This document shows positions 12,095 to 24,658 of a stretch of 64,000 nucleotides of DNA, piece by piece. The notes under the pieces were generated by a model, which was not told the origin of the DNA, did not search any database, and saw nothing but the letters and a program-made list of their open reading frames with translations. The stretch comes from Prunella strophiata (taxonomy: Eukaryota > Chordata > Aves > Passeriformes > Prunellidae). Numbering within the stretch: the first letter of the stretch is position 1; each line of letters begins with the position of its first letter. The DNA lies in contig JAZBQD010000030.1 in NCBI GenBank assembly GCA_036583965.1, positions 110,372,162 to 110,436,161 of the forward strand. The letters are read 5' to 3'. A program made the translations under genes and the position numbers.

Positions 12095-12450
12095 TTGAGA
12101 AAAGTAACTGCGAAGGTATTTACAGATTCGGGTTTTATGCCCTCGTTTGGGATGCAGCACCCCGGGCTCGTTAGCCCAGCAGATGCTCGGGCTGCTATGG
12201 CTCCCAGATGTTTATCACTGCCGCAGCTAATTACTGCCACAGCTCCTGCAGCCAGCTCCCACAGCTCGTGGATGTTTCTGATCCTTTTTACACCAGGCAG
12301 CCAGGCTGGTTCAGGCTCTCCGTGCTGGAGGTGGCTGTGATGGAAAGCAGCTGACTCGTTGTGGTGCACTGGAGCAAGCCCTGCTCTTGGCTGACCTGCT
12401 CCTGTGGCCATTTCTGGCTCGGCTGTGCCCATCCTCAGCTCACAGCACAA
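12095..12450. promoter_or_regulatory. CpG-richer patch in PKNOX1 intron 1 (candidate cis-regulatory element)
   Basis: About 350 bp with some ten CpGs in an intron otherwise almost free of them. It includes cagctaattactgccacagc, which has a homeodomain-type TAATTA core, and several CAGCTC/CAGCTG-like boxes. Open frames on both strands here look like by-products of the composition. Enhancer function is inference only. Confidence 0.3.
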
Positions 12451-15400
12451 CCATCTCCTACCAGCACACAGTGTTTGGGTATCTGGGGTGAACCCAAGAG
12501 TATATGACTTCTGGACATCTTAGCTTTCAAAATGCCAATTATTCTCTGCGAAAGAAATCGAGACTAGAAGGAAACCTGTGTGTTTGTGTTATATTCAGAG
12601 ACTTACAAATAACAAAAATAACCTGAGGGTGAGCCTGCTGGTCTGCTTCACACAGAACAGAACTAACTCTCATTCTATTTATTTTGAAAGCAAAGTGTGT
12701 AGACAACCCAAGGAAAAACTTAAGGTCACATAACTGGAAGCTGATGCATGACCTGCAATCAGAAACTCCACTGATACCTGTGGTGAAGGGGAATTCATAA
12801 AAGATCATGGTCTACAAAGCAAAGGGAAACCTTTTATAACATGAAGTATGAAGGAAAATGTAAAGCAGAAAGGAAGCTAAATGAAGAGGGGCAATCATAA
12901 TTAGAAATGTGGAGAGCTTGTGCAAGTTGGGAATGTAAGAGAAGAGATTAAATGTGAGCTGAAACGTACACACAAAGTGATCACTTAACATTCATCACTC
13001 CACTCCTGGCTTGTTCCACTTACTCCTTCATAATTAAGGGCACAGGGACCACCCAGTAACGTTAACAGAAGGTACAAGTGAGCTGCTGGAGATCAGTGGT
13101 ATCATTTTTAACATATACAAGCTACAACAGATGTTTGTAAGAGATATAAATAGTTATGCTTCAGGCTATGACCTAACCACCAACCCTCTTAGGGTTGTGA
13201 AGGAACTACCCAGCAGACTTGTTAACAAGTAATCATTCCTTCTAATTTTGCCTCATACATGTTTCTTTGAAGTCCTTCAGAGAGAAACGCATGACTGGCA
13301 GATTCAGCATGGCTCTTTGTTCTTATTTACCTTTAGTCCTGGCACTTGCTATGTAACATTAGATCCTTACATTCACACACCAAGTTAAAAAGAAACAAAA
13401 AATCAACACTCTTTGACACATAAAAAGCAACTAGAATTGGCTTCCTTTTCAACACAATACAGGATATTTATTTCCAGGGCACGCTGCTTTCTAAAGAAGA
13501 TAAAATATTGGCCATGGGAAAGCTGCTCACCCCTTTCCTTCAATGAGTTGAAGACATTATCTTGTTCCAGCACAGAGATCCCACTTATGTACAAGGGTGG
13601 AAGACAGAAACCTAAAAACCAACAGAGAAATAGTCAGAAGAAAACAACACCATAGAACACACATTCTAAGACTCAATATGATTTTTTTTAAAATTGTTCT
13701 ATTATGTGGTTCCCTCATCAAGTGTTAATGAACAGACATGAATTTTTTTGCACGTTTTGCTAACCTTTGCATTGTTAATAATCTCTAATCACACCCATTA
13801 TCCCACGCTTGAACTTCTTATCCCATTATTTGATCTTTCTCTCATCTTATTCCATTCATTCTCTACATTCACCTTTGTCTCTGTTGACACTTCTAACAGA
13901 AGGCTCCATTTGGATAATAACTCCCTCACTGCTCAACCTTCATATTTTACACCTTGGCTTGGTGTCTGTCTGCCAAGACTAGACAAGACACATCCCAAAA
14001 ATAAAACCATGAAATGCAAATAGGAGTAACTCAACACTGTTGTGAAAATTAAGCATGAAATCAAGAAAGGTGAGAGATTTTTTTTCCCCCCATTTAAATC
14101 TCTTTCATAATCATTTGAATACAATTCATAATAAAATCAAAGCATGATGATAGAAATGGGCCACTGTTAGGATCCTGTGTTCTGTGTGAAGACAGGTTTT
14201 CCTACAGAATTATTTGGTCCATTTTTAAAAGCTTTCCAAAAATTACCACTTAAAATTACTTAATTACTTTTAATAGCACCCATTTGATACAGTGAAGCTA
14301 CTTTTAAAATGTAGTAAGAATTGTGAAAGCAAAGTAGCAAAGATTGTGAAAACACACTTAGAAAACACAACCATTAAAAAACCATCCCAGGAGAAGTTCC
14401 AGACACTAAGGTTGCACTGAGGCCACCAGAAAGTAAATTATTAAACTAAAACACAGCTGAGATCTTGAATCTGATTATCTCTGTTTCTCACACAGATAGA
14501 GTTCACAATGAGAACTAGAGAGAAAGTAACTCCAGCATTTTTAAAAGCAAGATGAAATTGGTCTTTGAATTGATTAAAATTTATGCACGTGTTGTTTTCC
14601 AGGAAGTGAGGGTTTTCAGACAAGTTCACAGAAAAACAAAATGTCAAGGGCCACTCAATCTAGATGCCTTCTCTGCTTCATGAAACCTGCTTCTAAACAG
14701 AGCAGGGAAGGTATTTGAGGAGTTTTAAGGCAGTTTAAATTTCAGCCATTGGTTAGAGACTGAACACTGAGCAAGAAGGAGTTTCAGCCCAAAGTGATAC
14801 ACCTGGTCCTGAAGGTTCAAGGAGCAGATGGCACATTAGAAGTTCTTACCACTTCTCCTTAAACTGTCAAAGATCTATGTCTTCAGAAAATGGGCTCCTC
14901 TCATTTTTGCAGCTTCTTAATTCTGTTCTGAGGACAGTGTAACCCTCTTACTCCCTTCTTCACATGCCAAGCATTTTGGTACTCATTGTCTCTTCAATTT
15001 ACTGGGCTACTTTCAAATAAAAGACTTCTCACTATTCATGGCATCTTCAGAACAGAGGTCACTGACAGATAAATCAGGATAGATAAAGAGATAAATTATC
15101 CATTCCTTGTCTGCTCAGACATAAGGAGGACTACTGCAAATTTGAAAATCCTGCTCCTGCATTCAGAAATAACTGCAGCCAAGAGCTGGTGGGGCCACTG
15201 CTGCCAGATCTGGTCAGTCAAATATTCAGTGTATGAAGAAGTAGCCCTGGCCTGCAAAGGCTTCAGCTGAAACTCTGGAAACAGCAAATTTCTAGGACAG
15301 CTTATGAGATATCCAGGGCAGGAACAAAGAGGTGCTAAAGAAATGCAGGCCTGGGTGAAAGATGCTGCAGAGGGAAGGATGTGGCTGAGAAGGAGCCAGA

Positions 15401-18400
15401 GGATTTTGCAGTGATATTGCCCATTTCAAAGAGACACTGGACAAGATTTAATACTGCTAAACCCTAAAACACATCAGGCAAGAGAGGTCTGAGCTTGCAG
15501 ATGATGATGTCTTCTTGCATTTTCAGTGGGGGCAAGAAGAGGGAGCAGATACACCTGTTACAGGGTGGAGACAACACCAAGGCCCTGTGGAATCTTAACC
15601 TGGACTTGCTATTGCCAGTTTTTGTTTTCCTTTAATTCCTCTGGCAGACAAGCTTTAAAGTAACACCATCATAATAAAAATACCTAACTGTGAAACCAAA
15701 ACAAAGGGCAACTTCCTTTGTCTCTCAGAAAGTGAATCAGCACTGAGGTTTTAACTACAAAGTAAAATAGGGACTTGTTCATTCAAGCACTGCAGAGCCC
15801 TTGTTTGAGTCATCCTCTCATTCTGCATTTCAGATCACAGGAAGCAAAGACCTGGGAGTACATTCACATGAACAAATACAAGCAGACATTAAGATCTGTG
15901 GTTTTTTATAGATTCAAATAATGATAGTAATAATTGATTCAAATAATGAAGCAGTAAGTAGAGCACACATGCAAACATCCAGGATTCATTCCACCTTTGC
16001 TGCAGTCCTGACCTGCCCACGCAGAGTCATTCACAGAAATTAAGACAAACAAATCGATATGAAGTCGATGCAGACAAGTTTATTAAAATTGTTCTCATTC
16101 AGCACCAAGGTGGCTTCCATTTCCTCTGTCTCATGTACTTAAAAAGTACAGTCATTATTTAGAATATTATACTTTTAAGAAAGACAATGTTCCTGTTCAG
16201 GAACATAATACCAGCCTCAGGGAGTTCCATCACACAGATACAGCCACTCAGTTACTCTACAACAGCTATGCTGTCAATTGCCCTGGGAGTCAAGCCCTAA
16301 AAAGCCACAAAACCAATTTTGGGCTGCAGTAAAATGAGATTTATTTTGTGTCACTTTGTTCCCTTTATTGCTCAGTGGTGCAATAGAGTTATTTATATGT
16401 TAATCTTGATGAATATGACATTACATTAAAAAAATGAATGCAAATTATACTTTAAGAAATGGAAAATTAAAAATAAATTAAAATCTACAACTGAAGTTGA
16501 ATTTCTGCAGAAATACAGGCTACACTCCAAGCTACCATCAACCTTTCCTTACATGTAGGATTTTGAACATATATGCTATGTAATAGTGACTTTATTCAGC
16601 AAGACCTTTCTAACATTGTATCTACTGCTTTGCTGTCCCATTAATCTTTCCTAGCATCCTCTTTTCATATCCCTCCATCTCAGTTCTTCACAATCCACAC
16701 AAAGTATTCATACCACAGGCCACCTCCCAAGCACCACCACACACTGTCACACAGCATGACCAACAACAAACCATTACAAGATTTGTGCTCCTTTAGCAAC
16801 TCCCTCTTTGTTTAAACTCTGCTTTTGGTACATTTAATTCTATAAATTCACCTATTTGCAAGTACCAAATTTTAAAAAAATTTAAAAATTAAAAATGTGC
16901 CACTTTACAGGCTAAAATTGCATATGCTGTTAACTGATAAAATGAATATTAAGGATGCATAGATTACAGGAATTTCTCCAGGCACAACAACAGAAATAAG
17001 ACTGAGGGGATCTGGGTCTTGTGAAGAACTCCAGCTCCTAAATCTGCACACATCCTTGGTGTGTACACCTGCATAATTCTAGGGAAAAGGTGCAAAATCA
17101 TGGCTCACATTCCTGATTCCATGTCATCACCAATTTACCACAGTTCTTCTTAAGAAGAATGAGAAAGATGAGGAATTCTACCCAATCCAGTCATAAAATG
17201 ATGTATGCCAGGTATCCTGCCCCCAGGCAGCTCTTGGAATTCTGGAAGGAAATCCTCAGGTTGCTCTCCTATCTTCTGCAAAATAGAATCCTCATTCTTC
17301 TGACTATGGAAAGATCCTCAAATTCAAGGAACTTCCTGCAGCATCTCATTTCTCCTATCCCAATTCACACTGTGATCTGACCCTGCTTTATTAGCCCCAT
17401 AAAATAATAGTAAGGAATTTAGAGGACTAAACAGCAATTTTGGCAAGAAAAAAACAAAACTTGGGGAAAAGGAAACCTCCCTCTTTAATTGTTCCAAGAC
17501 TCTTGAGGGATTAGGGTATGAGCAAAAACATTTCCCATCACTCCCTCATCTACCACCAATATTCACAAAATAAATGAAGATTCCTTTTTTTCTGTATTCT
17601 TAACTCTACAAACAGAAGGGCTTTATGGGTCCAGCATAAGAATCCTCACACACATTTATTGTTACAGGACAGAGAAGGAGTTTTTGCCCTCAGTTTTTAC
17701 CCAATGTGCTTTCATAACAGGTTGGACCCAAAAATCAGGAAGATGGTGTCACATCTGCATTGCTGCTCTCGTGGCAAGAGGGTGGCATTGGAAAGACTCC
17801 AAACACTCCTCACACCCCAGAGGATGTGTATCAGCACTTCCACAGCTGGAACTGATCCTGCTTACTGATATTTAATTACTTTTTCAAACCAAATTTCATT
17901 AAAAAAGACAAAAACAACTCAATAAACACACACACACACAAAAAAAGGTGAGAACTCCACCAGCCTCACCACTTCTCTGGCATTCCCCACATGGATAAAC
18001 AGGGTTGTTTATGTCCTGGACACAAATCCATCCCTCTGCCACTGAAGCCTTTGGAATATTCACATGAACACATCCCAAATTTCTTACTTTTGGAGACACT
18101 CATGGAACCATCTCCTTCCAGGCAAATTAAACCAAAGCAACAGGAAATCCTATTTTAATCATGATTTGCATCAGCACCCAATAAACTATGACTGAAATGA
18201 ATCTTGTTTTGTGTTTATATTTTGTGGTTTCATAAGGAAAACACAGAATAACCACCAGTCTCTCTGCCTTTATTGCTATTGAATACTTTACAATGTGAGC
18301 ATTTTGTGTAAGCATATGTTATGTTTTCCAACATTTTTATTATAAAGCCATAAAAGTTTCCAATTATTCTATGAAGGGGTGAATTCCTGATGCTATTGAA

Positions 18401-18417
18401 GTACAGTTGAAGGGTTT

Positions 18418-18470
18418 TTCTTTAAATAATAAATGCAGGAGTTTTTATTTAAATAATAAATGCATTTAAA
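18418..18470. repeat. Short imperfect tandem duplication
   Basis: The unit ttaaataataaatgca occurs twice, separated by about 14 bp of similar sequence. This is a simple local duplication. Confidence 0.6.
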
Positions 18471-21400
18471 ATGGACTTTGAATGTTGAATGGGTAAGAAA
18501 ATGCCCTCTACAAATTTTTGGCATTTAAACAATTAATCAAGATGTTCCCTCATCAATTATTTAATTTTTTTATCTTCAATGATTTCTGGAATAACAACCC
18601 CATTAATGAATCAAGCATTAACTTGGACTTGAAAGTGACACAAAAAAACCTGAAAGTGACACAAAATCCAGGTCCTGCAACCCCCTGTGAAATCCAATTC
18701 CAATCCATCACTAACTTTTCCAGCATCCTCCCTGCTTTGACTTCCAACATTTGATCAAACCTGAACGACTAAATTTGTTTTGCTACTAAGTTTAGGTCTT
18801 TAAAAGAATTGTTATTTTCTTTTTAAAATGAGGATGAAATAAAAACTCTTCCTTTCTTTTGGAAGAGTTTGTTTGCTCCACTATTGTTTCCCACTTCTCT
18901 CAAACACAAGTCTCCATCCTCCCAGGAGTTATGACTGCTGCCTAAGTGTTCTGGGGTAAAGAAAAGTTATTTAGGATTAAATTTACCCATCACCTACTAC
19001 TGTGAGCTGCATCATGCTGAACCACTTCGTCCAGGTGATGCCTGCACAGGCAGGTGACATGCAAGGACCAGCAGACAGGAAGACACTCACAGAATATTCA
19101 GGTAATTTAGATAATAAATATTTGCCCAGGACCATATAAAGCAGGTTTTCCAAGAGGTTTTGGTCTGTTGAAGGCTCTCAGTGAACAGCCATATGCTCCA
19201 TGTGAATGCTTATGATCCTTTCCCCTCTGCAACACTAAAATCCACAACTCAGCTGCTGATTTGCTCTTAAATAAGAAGAATCCTGCCTTTCTTATAAATT
19301 AACATATTTACTTAGAGTCGTTCTCAAGATGCTGAGTCATTTTTAAGTTGGCACAATAACTCTGCTCAAAAATATTCATCATGGCAAATTTCAGTAGGAT
19401 TAAGAATTAAGCTACTGAAATCAACACCTCAAAATAATAATAATAATAAATACAAACAGGTAATCTTCCTTCTAGTATTTCTACTATCATGGTCTAGACC
19501 ACATAAAAATGGGCTAGAAAACATAGATTAAGTGATCACAGACTGACCCAGAAGTTCTTTAGTTACAAAAGCATACAACTCAGCACACACATTTTCATTT
19601 CCCTGTTCTCTAGGCATGTCAAAAACATGTAAAGATCCAATTTCTGTTCTCTAATTGCCTCTGTTTCCTTGGAATATAAAAGGCTTGGACTTTATTTTTC
19701 AGCAAGTATGATAATATCCTTTTCCCTTTGCTTTGTTTGCTGTGTAACTCATAAAAACCCAAGCAGGATGTGAAGTACAGCCACACTTCCTAGCTTCTTC
19801 TGCCATCAAGAAAAAACACAGGCAATTCCAAAACCTCACCAATAAAATAAAAATTGGAATTTGGAGGTTTAAAAGAAATGGATCCCTTTTTCAGTATACC
19901 AGAAGTGAGCTGGAATATTCTACTTTTTGCCTGAATTTCCCATCAGCTGCAGAAGAGAGCTGCAGATCCCTGGGCACAGCAGGGTGAGGGACAGTCTGTG
20001 ATCATCACACTCAGCTCCAATTTTCAAACCTCACCTTTTGACTCTCTGTGTACTTAAACAGCCCTCAGGTTTAACAGCAAATACCTCTTTTGTACACCTA
20101 GGTACTAAAAAATGAGAACACCATGGCCTGGAGCAGCTGCCACATCAAACCCCAAACGATGTGTTCCTGTGAAGGATGAGAACAACCACGCCAGAACAAG
20201 ATCTGAGTTTTATTTCCCTTTCCAGCACAAACATTTGCCTCCCAGTGCCATACATGATGTGGAATCCCCTCCTTGCTGGCAGGGGAACCAAGTTACTGCT
20301 CCTCAGCAACTTCACAAAAATGTGCCACAGCTCCATAACAAAACTGGCATTTCCAGATCCATGGTGCCATTATTTTATTTTCCACCCCACCCCTGAGCTA
20401 CCTTATGAATTCTGTGTTCCACAGTTCTGGCATGAAACCACTTCAGTGAACAAAGTGGAGAACCTGCTACAAGTGTGAATATTTCACTGTTCAACTCCCT
20501 TGGGGAGATCTAAAATGGTCTGGGTAAAAGATTTTGCCAACATCTGGCATCAAGTAAGCAAATGAAAGAACTCCATCAGCAGCTTTTTCTCCTTGCTCTT
20601 GGAATCCTCTTGCTTAGAGGAGCACTAAGTTGTTTTACATTTTGTACAGCACTGAGCTGTGGCAAAATAAACCCCTCTGAGACTTCTCATTTTTAAACCT
20701 ACAGACTGAACAAGTGAGAAGTGAAGTAACCAGCTGCTGCTGCTGCTACAGGAGAAGTAACATTTGCAACATTTTTAATTTCACACACACAAAAAAATTG
20801 CATTTGGTCTTACTTAGACCAAAATAAAAATATTAATCTGCTTTACTGTAAGCTTTCACATATGTGCCAGTTTTGCAGAGGCAACATTTGGCTGCCAGAC
20901 CACGACATAATATTCTGAAATACAATTTGGACTGCTCCACTCAGGACATTAACATGGCCATTAGAACAGGCAGTTCCACTGCCACAGTGGTGGCTCTGTG
21001 ATCATTCACCCTTGGCCACTAACACAGGGCTTAATTTCACCAAAGAGTTATTTTTTTCCAGGAAATTGAACTGCTCCTGAACACTCCCAAACTTGCTGTG
21101 GTAGCAATCAGAATTATTAGGGCTTTATTAGAGCACTGCATTTAGAGCACAGAAAAATACAGTTGGAAAGCAAAACTCTGAAGAAATTACAGCTTCCAGA
21201 AGACTAACCACTTTATAAGACTAAAGCATTTAAAATAAATTAAATTTATATTTCATTCATTCTAAACTCCTTTCAGTCCTATCATGGAAGATTGCAAGGA
21301 CTTAGCTTTAAAATGTTGTTTTTATTTAACCCAAATATTACAGATTGTATTAAGAGTACAAATCAAAGCTGTAAGTACTTAATACCAGCTTGACTTTTTA

Positions 21401-22681
21401 CATGCCAAAGTGAAATCTCCAAATACAAAACAAAATCCCCACCAACCCTAACAACAACAATGTACTCAAAATGTGAAGAATTCTTGGGTTTTCCATCAGC
21501 ACATGGGAAACTGGTAACAAGAAAAAAATTCAGCCCATCAAAACACATTAGCACAGATTTAAAAAAAATGCATGGCCCAAACCCACTGGGGAAATGAATG
21601 AGAAAAAAAAGATCTGAGCCTCCAAAATCTCAGTGCAGCACAACAGCCCCTACTTTACGCTGTGAGTTTCCCTTTTTACCCTGTGACTGCAGCACACTGA
21701 GCTCTGCCTTTCCACACTGAACTGGAGATTATGTGAAGAAAACACAGTAAAACCTACACTGAAGTTTTCCTGTGGATACTTTAATTATGAGATGACAAGG
21801 AAATATATCAAGTGGTGACAGCAAAAAAAAAAAAATACACTGTATAGTTCATAAAATAAACTGAAGATAGAGCATTCATGAGAAAAATAATTATTTTGAA
21901 TAGGTTATGTGAAATGTTTGGGGGATTTTTTTCCTTCAGAAATTTTTGATAATTTGAATGTAATGATTCCATATGTGATTACACACAGACTCAGAAAAGG
22001 ATAAATCTGCAATTTTACTTGACAGAAGATGCACTCAAAATGCATTTGCTGTTGCTTGATACTGTAGCAATGACAGAGTCTGGAAATACATGTAAAGATG
22101 GATTTCTGATACAATCACAACTTGTTTCCTGGTCCAGTGTAATCCATAAAATTCACACATGCAGCTCCCAGGGACTGACCAGGGCTCCATGCAGCTGCAG
22201 AAGCCATCTCACTCCAGCCACACACACAGACACAGCTACAGGGATGTACCCCCAGAGCCCATAAACAGATTATATCCCACAGAGAACAACCTGTGAGTGT
22301 GTGCACAGCATGGAGAACAGCAGGATGTGTGGATATCCTAATACTCTCCTCATCAAAAAATCTACACTAGTGAAGTTTTGTGCAAGAGCACGCTCAAGAA
22401 TAAAATTAGGAACTAATTAAACATGCACTTTTTTGTTAAAACTAAAAAAGGATTTTTCTTTTAGTTAAAAAAAATATTAAATGAGATATTTAGCATACTT
22501 TGAGAATGACCTACATGCTTTCCTCTACAGGATTTTGGCCCAAGTGTTTTCCAACATCCAGAACATAATGCCCATGTTCCCTGTTCCTGGGATCTGTTTA
22601 ATGGAATCCACACAACCTATTCCAAAGAGGGCAAGGACAAAAAAATGAATCTTGCCTGGGCAGCACTCAAATGCAAGTGGG

Positions 22682-22709
22682 AAAAAAAAAAAAAAAAAAA
22701 AAAAAAAAA
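22682..22709. repeat. Homopolymer A run (28 nt)
   Basis: 28 uninterrupted A on the plus strand. No flanking retrocopy could be recognised, so it is annotated only as a homopolymer. Confidence 0.95.
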
Positions 22710-22794
22710 GCCAACAAACCAGCAATTCATTCACTTTTAAGGGTTTCATATTAGACATAGTGTCTCATATTAGGAATAAATTATTTACTGCCCA

Positions 22795-22938
22795 ATCCCT
22801 AGAAGTGGCCAAAGCCAGGCTGGACATTGGGGCTTGGAGAAACCTGGGATAGTGGAACGTGTCCCAGCCATGGCTCAGGGCGTTAGAACAAGATGAGATT
22901 TTAGGTCCCTTCCAACCCAAACCAATCTGGGATTCTCC
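22795..22938 (+). mobile_element. CR1 LINE fragment, 3' end
   Basis: It reads ctagaagtggccaaagccag, then gcttggagaaacctgggata, and ends in taggtcccttccaacccaaa and tgggattct. This is the CR1 3' end in plus orientation, about 145 bp. Confidence 0.85.
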
Positions 22939-23501
22939 CTAAACCACTCCAGTCATTTACTCCAACAAAACTGCAAAAAGGGACTAAAAACTTCATCAGC
23001 AGCAGACTAAAAAAATAATCAAATACTGTGACCCGTCTGTAAAATTAAACTACGTATCACCATTTAAGACTAAAGAAAATATTTAATAAATTATTTTTTT
23101 AAAAATAGCAATAAGGACTATACAATTATCACAGGAACGTGTCAACTACTTATATTGTTATATTGTTAACCCCGGCGTGGTGGGAGCGAAGAGGAGAGCC
23201 ATGGACTGCTCCACTGCGACCTGGGACATGCGGCTCACGGAGGCAACACTCGGGGATAAAACCAGCGCTTGATTTATTATTGTTTACACACATCCCCAGC
23301 AGGGCCTCTGGCCAGTGTCAAGTCTCAGCTCCTAATTGCGGCCGCGTAAACACCCGGCACCCCTCGGCCTGGCTCTCGGGAACGTGTCTGCCCCCAGCGC
23401 AGCCGGGAGCCCTCGGGGTGACACCGAAAGGAGCAGAAACGAGGGAGAAGCCCGAACCCCAAACCGGCTCCGCTTGCCACGAACGCGGGAGGCCGGGGAG
23501 C

Positions 23502-23680
23502 ATCCCCCGAACCGGGGGAGCATCCCCCAAAACCGGGCTCATCCCCCGAGCCGGGGGAACATCCCCCAAAACCGGGTTCATCCCCCGAACCGGGGGAGCA
23601 TCCCCCAAACCCAGGCACATCCCCGAAACGGGTCACGTCCCCCGAACCGGGGCTCGTCCCCCAAACCCGGGCACATCCCC
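23502..23680. repeat. GC-rich minisatellite, about nine 18-20 bp units in 39-bp pairs
   Basis: The repeated unit is atcccccgaaccgggggagc alternating with atcccccaaaaccgggctc, diverging towards the right end. Several units are near-palindromes (CCCCC-gaacc-GGGGG). The 39-bp dimer is a multiple of three, so open frames across it show a 13-residue periodicity without being evidence of a protein. It lies in PKNOX1 intron 1, about 0.65-0.8 kb downstream of exon 1. Confidence 0.85.
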
Positions 23681-23940
23681 GCCTGCCCTCCCTGCGGTGC
23701 CCGCGGGGCAGGGCAGGTGTGGAGGGACAGAGGGATGGCAGGAGGCAGAGGAGCAGAGCGGGGTGCAGCTGCCGCGGCCCCAGGCCCCGCGGTGGCGGCG
23801 GCGCTGGAGCCCCCGGCGCGCCCCCCGTTTCCCCCCCTGTCTGCGAGGAGCGGCCAGCACGGCGCTGCCCCTTTAAGCACCGCGTCGCCTCCTCTCCTTC
23901 CCTCCCTCCTTCCTTCCCCCCCCATCCCATCGCCCCCATC

Positions 23941-23942
23941 TC

Positions 23943-23973
<31 letters not shown>

Positions 23974-23974
23974 C
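23941..23974. repeat. (TCC)n / (TTCC)n pyrimidine tract
   Basis: A pure C/T run dominated by TCC units on the plus strand, which is GGA-rich on the PKNOX1 transcript strand. It lies in the first intron close to exon 1. Confidence 0.85.
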
Positions 23975-24322
23975 GCGCGGACCCGCGCGCGCTCCCGCGT
24001 CCCCTCCCCGCGCGCGCCCCCGCCGGGACACAACGGGCGCACGGCGGCCGTTCCAGAACCTTCCTCGCTTCGCTCCCCCCCCCACCCCCACACCCCTCCC
24101 CGCTTTTCCCCTCCTTCCCCTCCCCGCGCCCGCCACCGCCCCTTAAACCCCCCGGTCCGTGCGGGCGGCGGCGGAGCGCGGGTGCCCCTTTCTCCGCTCG
24201 CCGCCGCCCCGCTCGCCCCTTCCCCGGCCGCTCCGCCGCTTCCCCGGAGCGGCCGTGCCCGGGCGGCGGGCGCGCCGTGATGGACGGCGGGGCTGGAGCG
24301 GGGTTTGAGTGACAGCGCTTAC

Positions 24323-24410
24323 CTCGGGTGCCAATCTTCGTCACACTGACAAGCGGCTGCAGCAATCGGGACCCGCACCGCCGCCGCGCGCGTCACCGCG
24401 CGCCGCCGCG
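24323..24410 (-). other. PKNOX1: PKNOX1 non-coding exon 1 (5' UTR)
   Basis: The minus strand reads cagtgtgacgaagattgg, then CACCCGAG and a donor GTAAGCGCTG at 24322-24317. This is the only strong minus-strand donor in the island core. The position, CpG setting and lack of an ATG fit a 5' UTR exon spliced to the acceptor at 9381. The transcription start is not visible. The upper limit is estimated from the CCAAT box at 24414-24422. Confidence 0.6.
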
Positions 24411-24456
24411 CCCGGCCAATCGCCGCCCGCGCCGCCCCCGACGCCACGGCGCGCCT

Positions 24457-24543
24457 CATCAATATTCATCGCCCGGGGGAGGGGCTTGGGTGCACCGCCC
24501 CTCCGCATTGGGGCCACCCGGCTCTGCCTCATGAATATGGATG
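24457..24543. promoter_or_regulatory. Pair of AT-rich boxes in inverted orientation in the PKNOX1 promoter
   Basis: catcaatattcatc at 24457-24470 and catgaatatggatg at 24530-24543 are imperfect inverted copies (12 of 14 positions). They flank GC-rich promoter sequence just upstream of exon 1. They resemble homeodomain/POU-type sites. No specific factor can be assigned. Confidence 0.4.
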
Positions 24544-24658
24544 AGGAGGGCGGGGAAAGCGGTGAGGGTGAGGCCACGCCCCTCGCCGTGTGTGAGGCGG
24601 GGGGGGTGAAACCACTGCTGGGGGTGGGGGGAGGAGGGAGGTACCAAGTGGCTCCGCC

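Larger units (their letters stand above)
9381..24322 (-). other. PKNOX1: PKNOX1 intron 1, about 15 kb
   Basis: A long, mostly AT-rich intron between the non-coding first exon in the CpG island and the ATG exon. No protein-coding exon was recognised. It contains a CpG-richer patch at about 12100-12450, short tandem duplications near 18418-18470 and 18630-18665, a 28-nt A run at 22682-22709, a CR1 fragment at about 22795-22938, and the 3' part of the CpG island with a minisatellite at 23502-23680. Confidence 0.8.

Noticed and set aside
12088..12450. 120-residue minus-strand ORF
   Set aside because: It lies in the CpG-richer intronic patch, with no homology, no splice support, and an open frame also on the other strand.
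22682..22709. A28 run as the tail of a processed pseudogene
   Set aside because: No recognisable gene body upstream and no clear target-site duplication.
23502..23680. Regularly spaced repeats as a CRISPR-like array
   Set aside because: Units are contiguous 18-20 bp with no unique spacers, in a vertebrate genome. It is a minisatellite.
23325..24365. 346-residue minus-strand ORF in the CpG island, with overlapping plus-strand frames of 314 and 245 residues (23336-24280, 23139-23876)
   Set aside because: GC-rich DNA lacks stop codons in all frames. The apparent 13-residue repeats are the translated minisatellite, and no splice or homology support exists.
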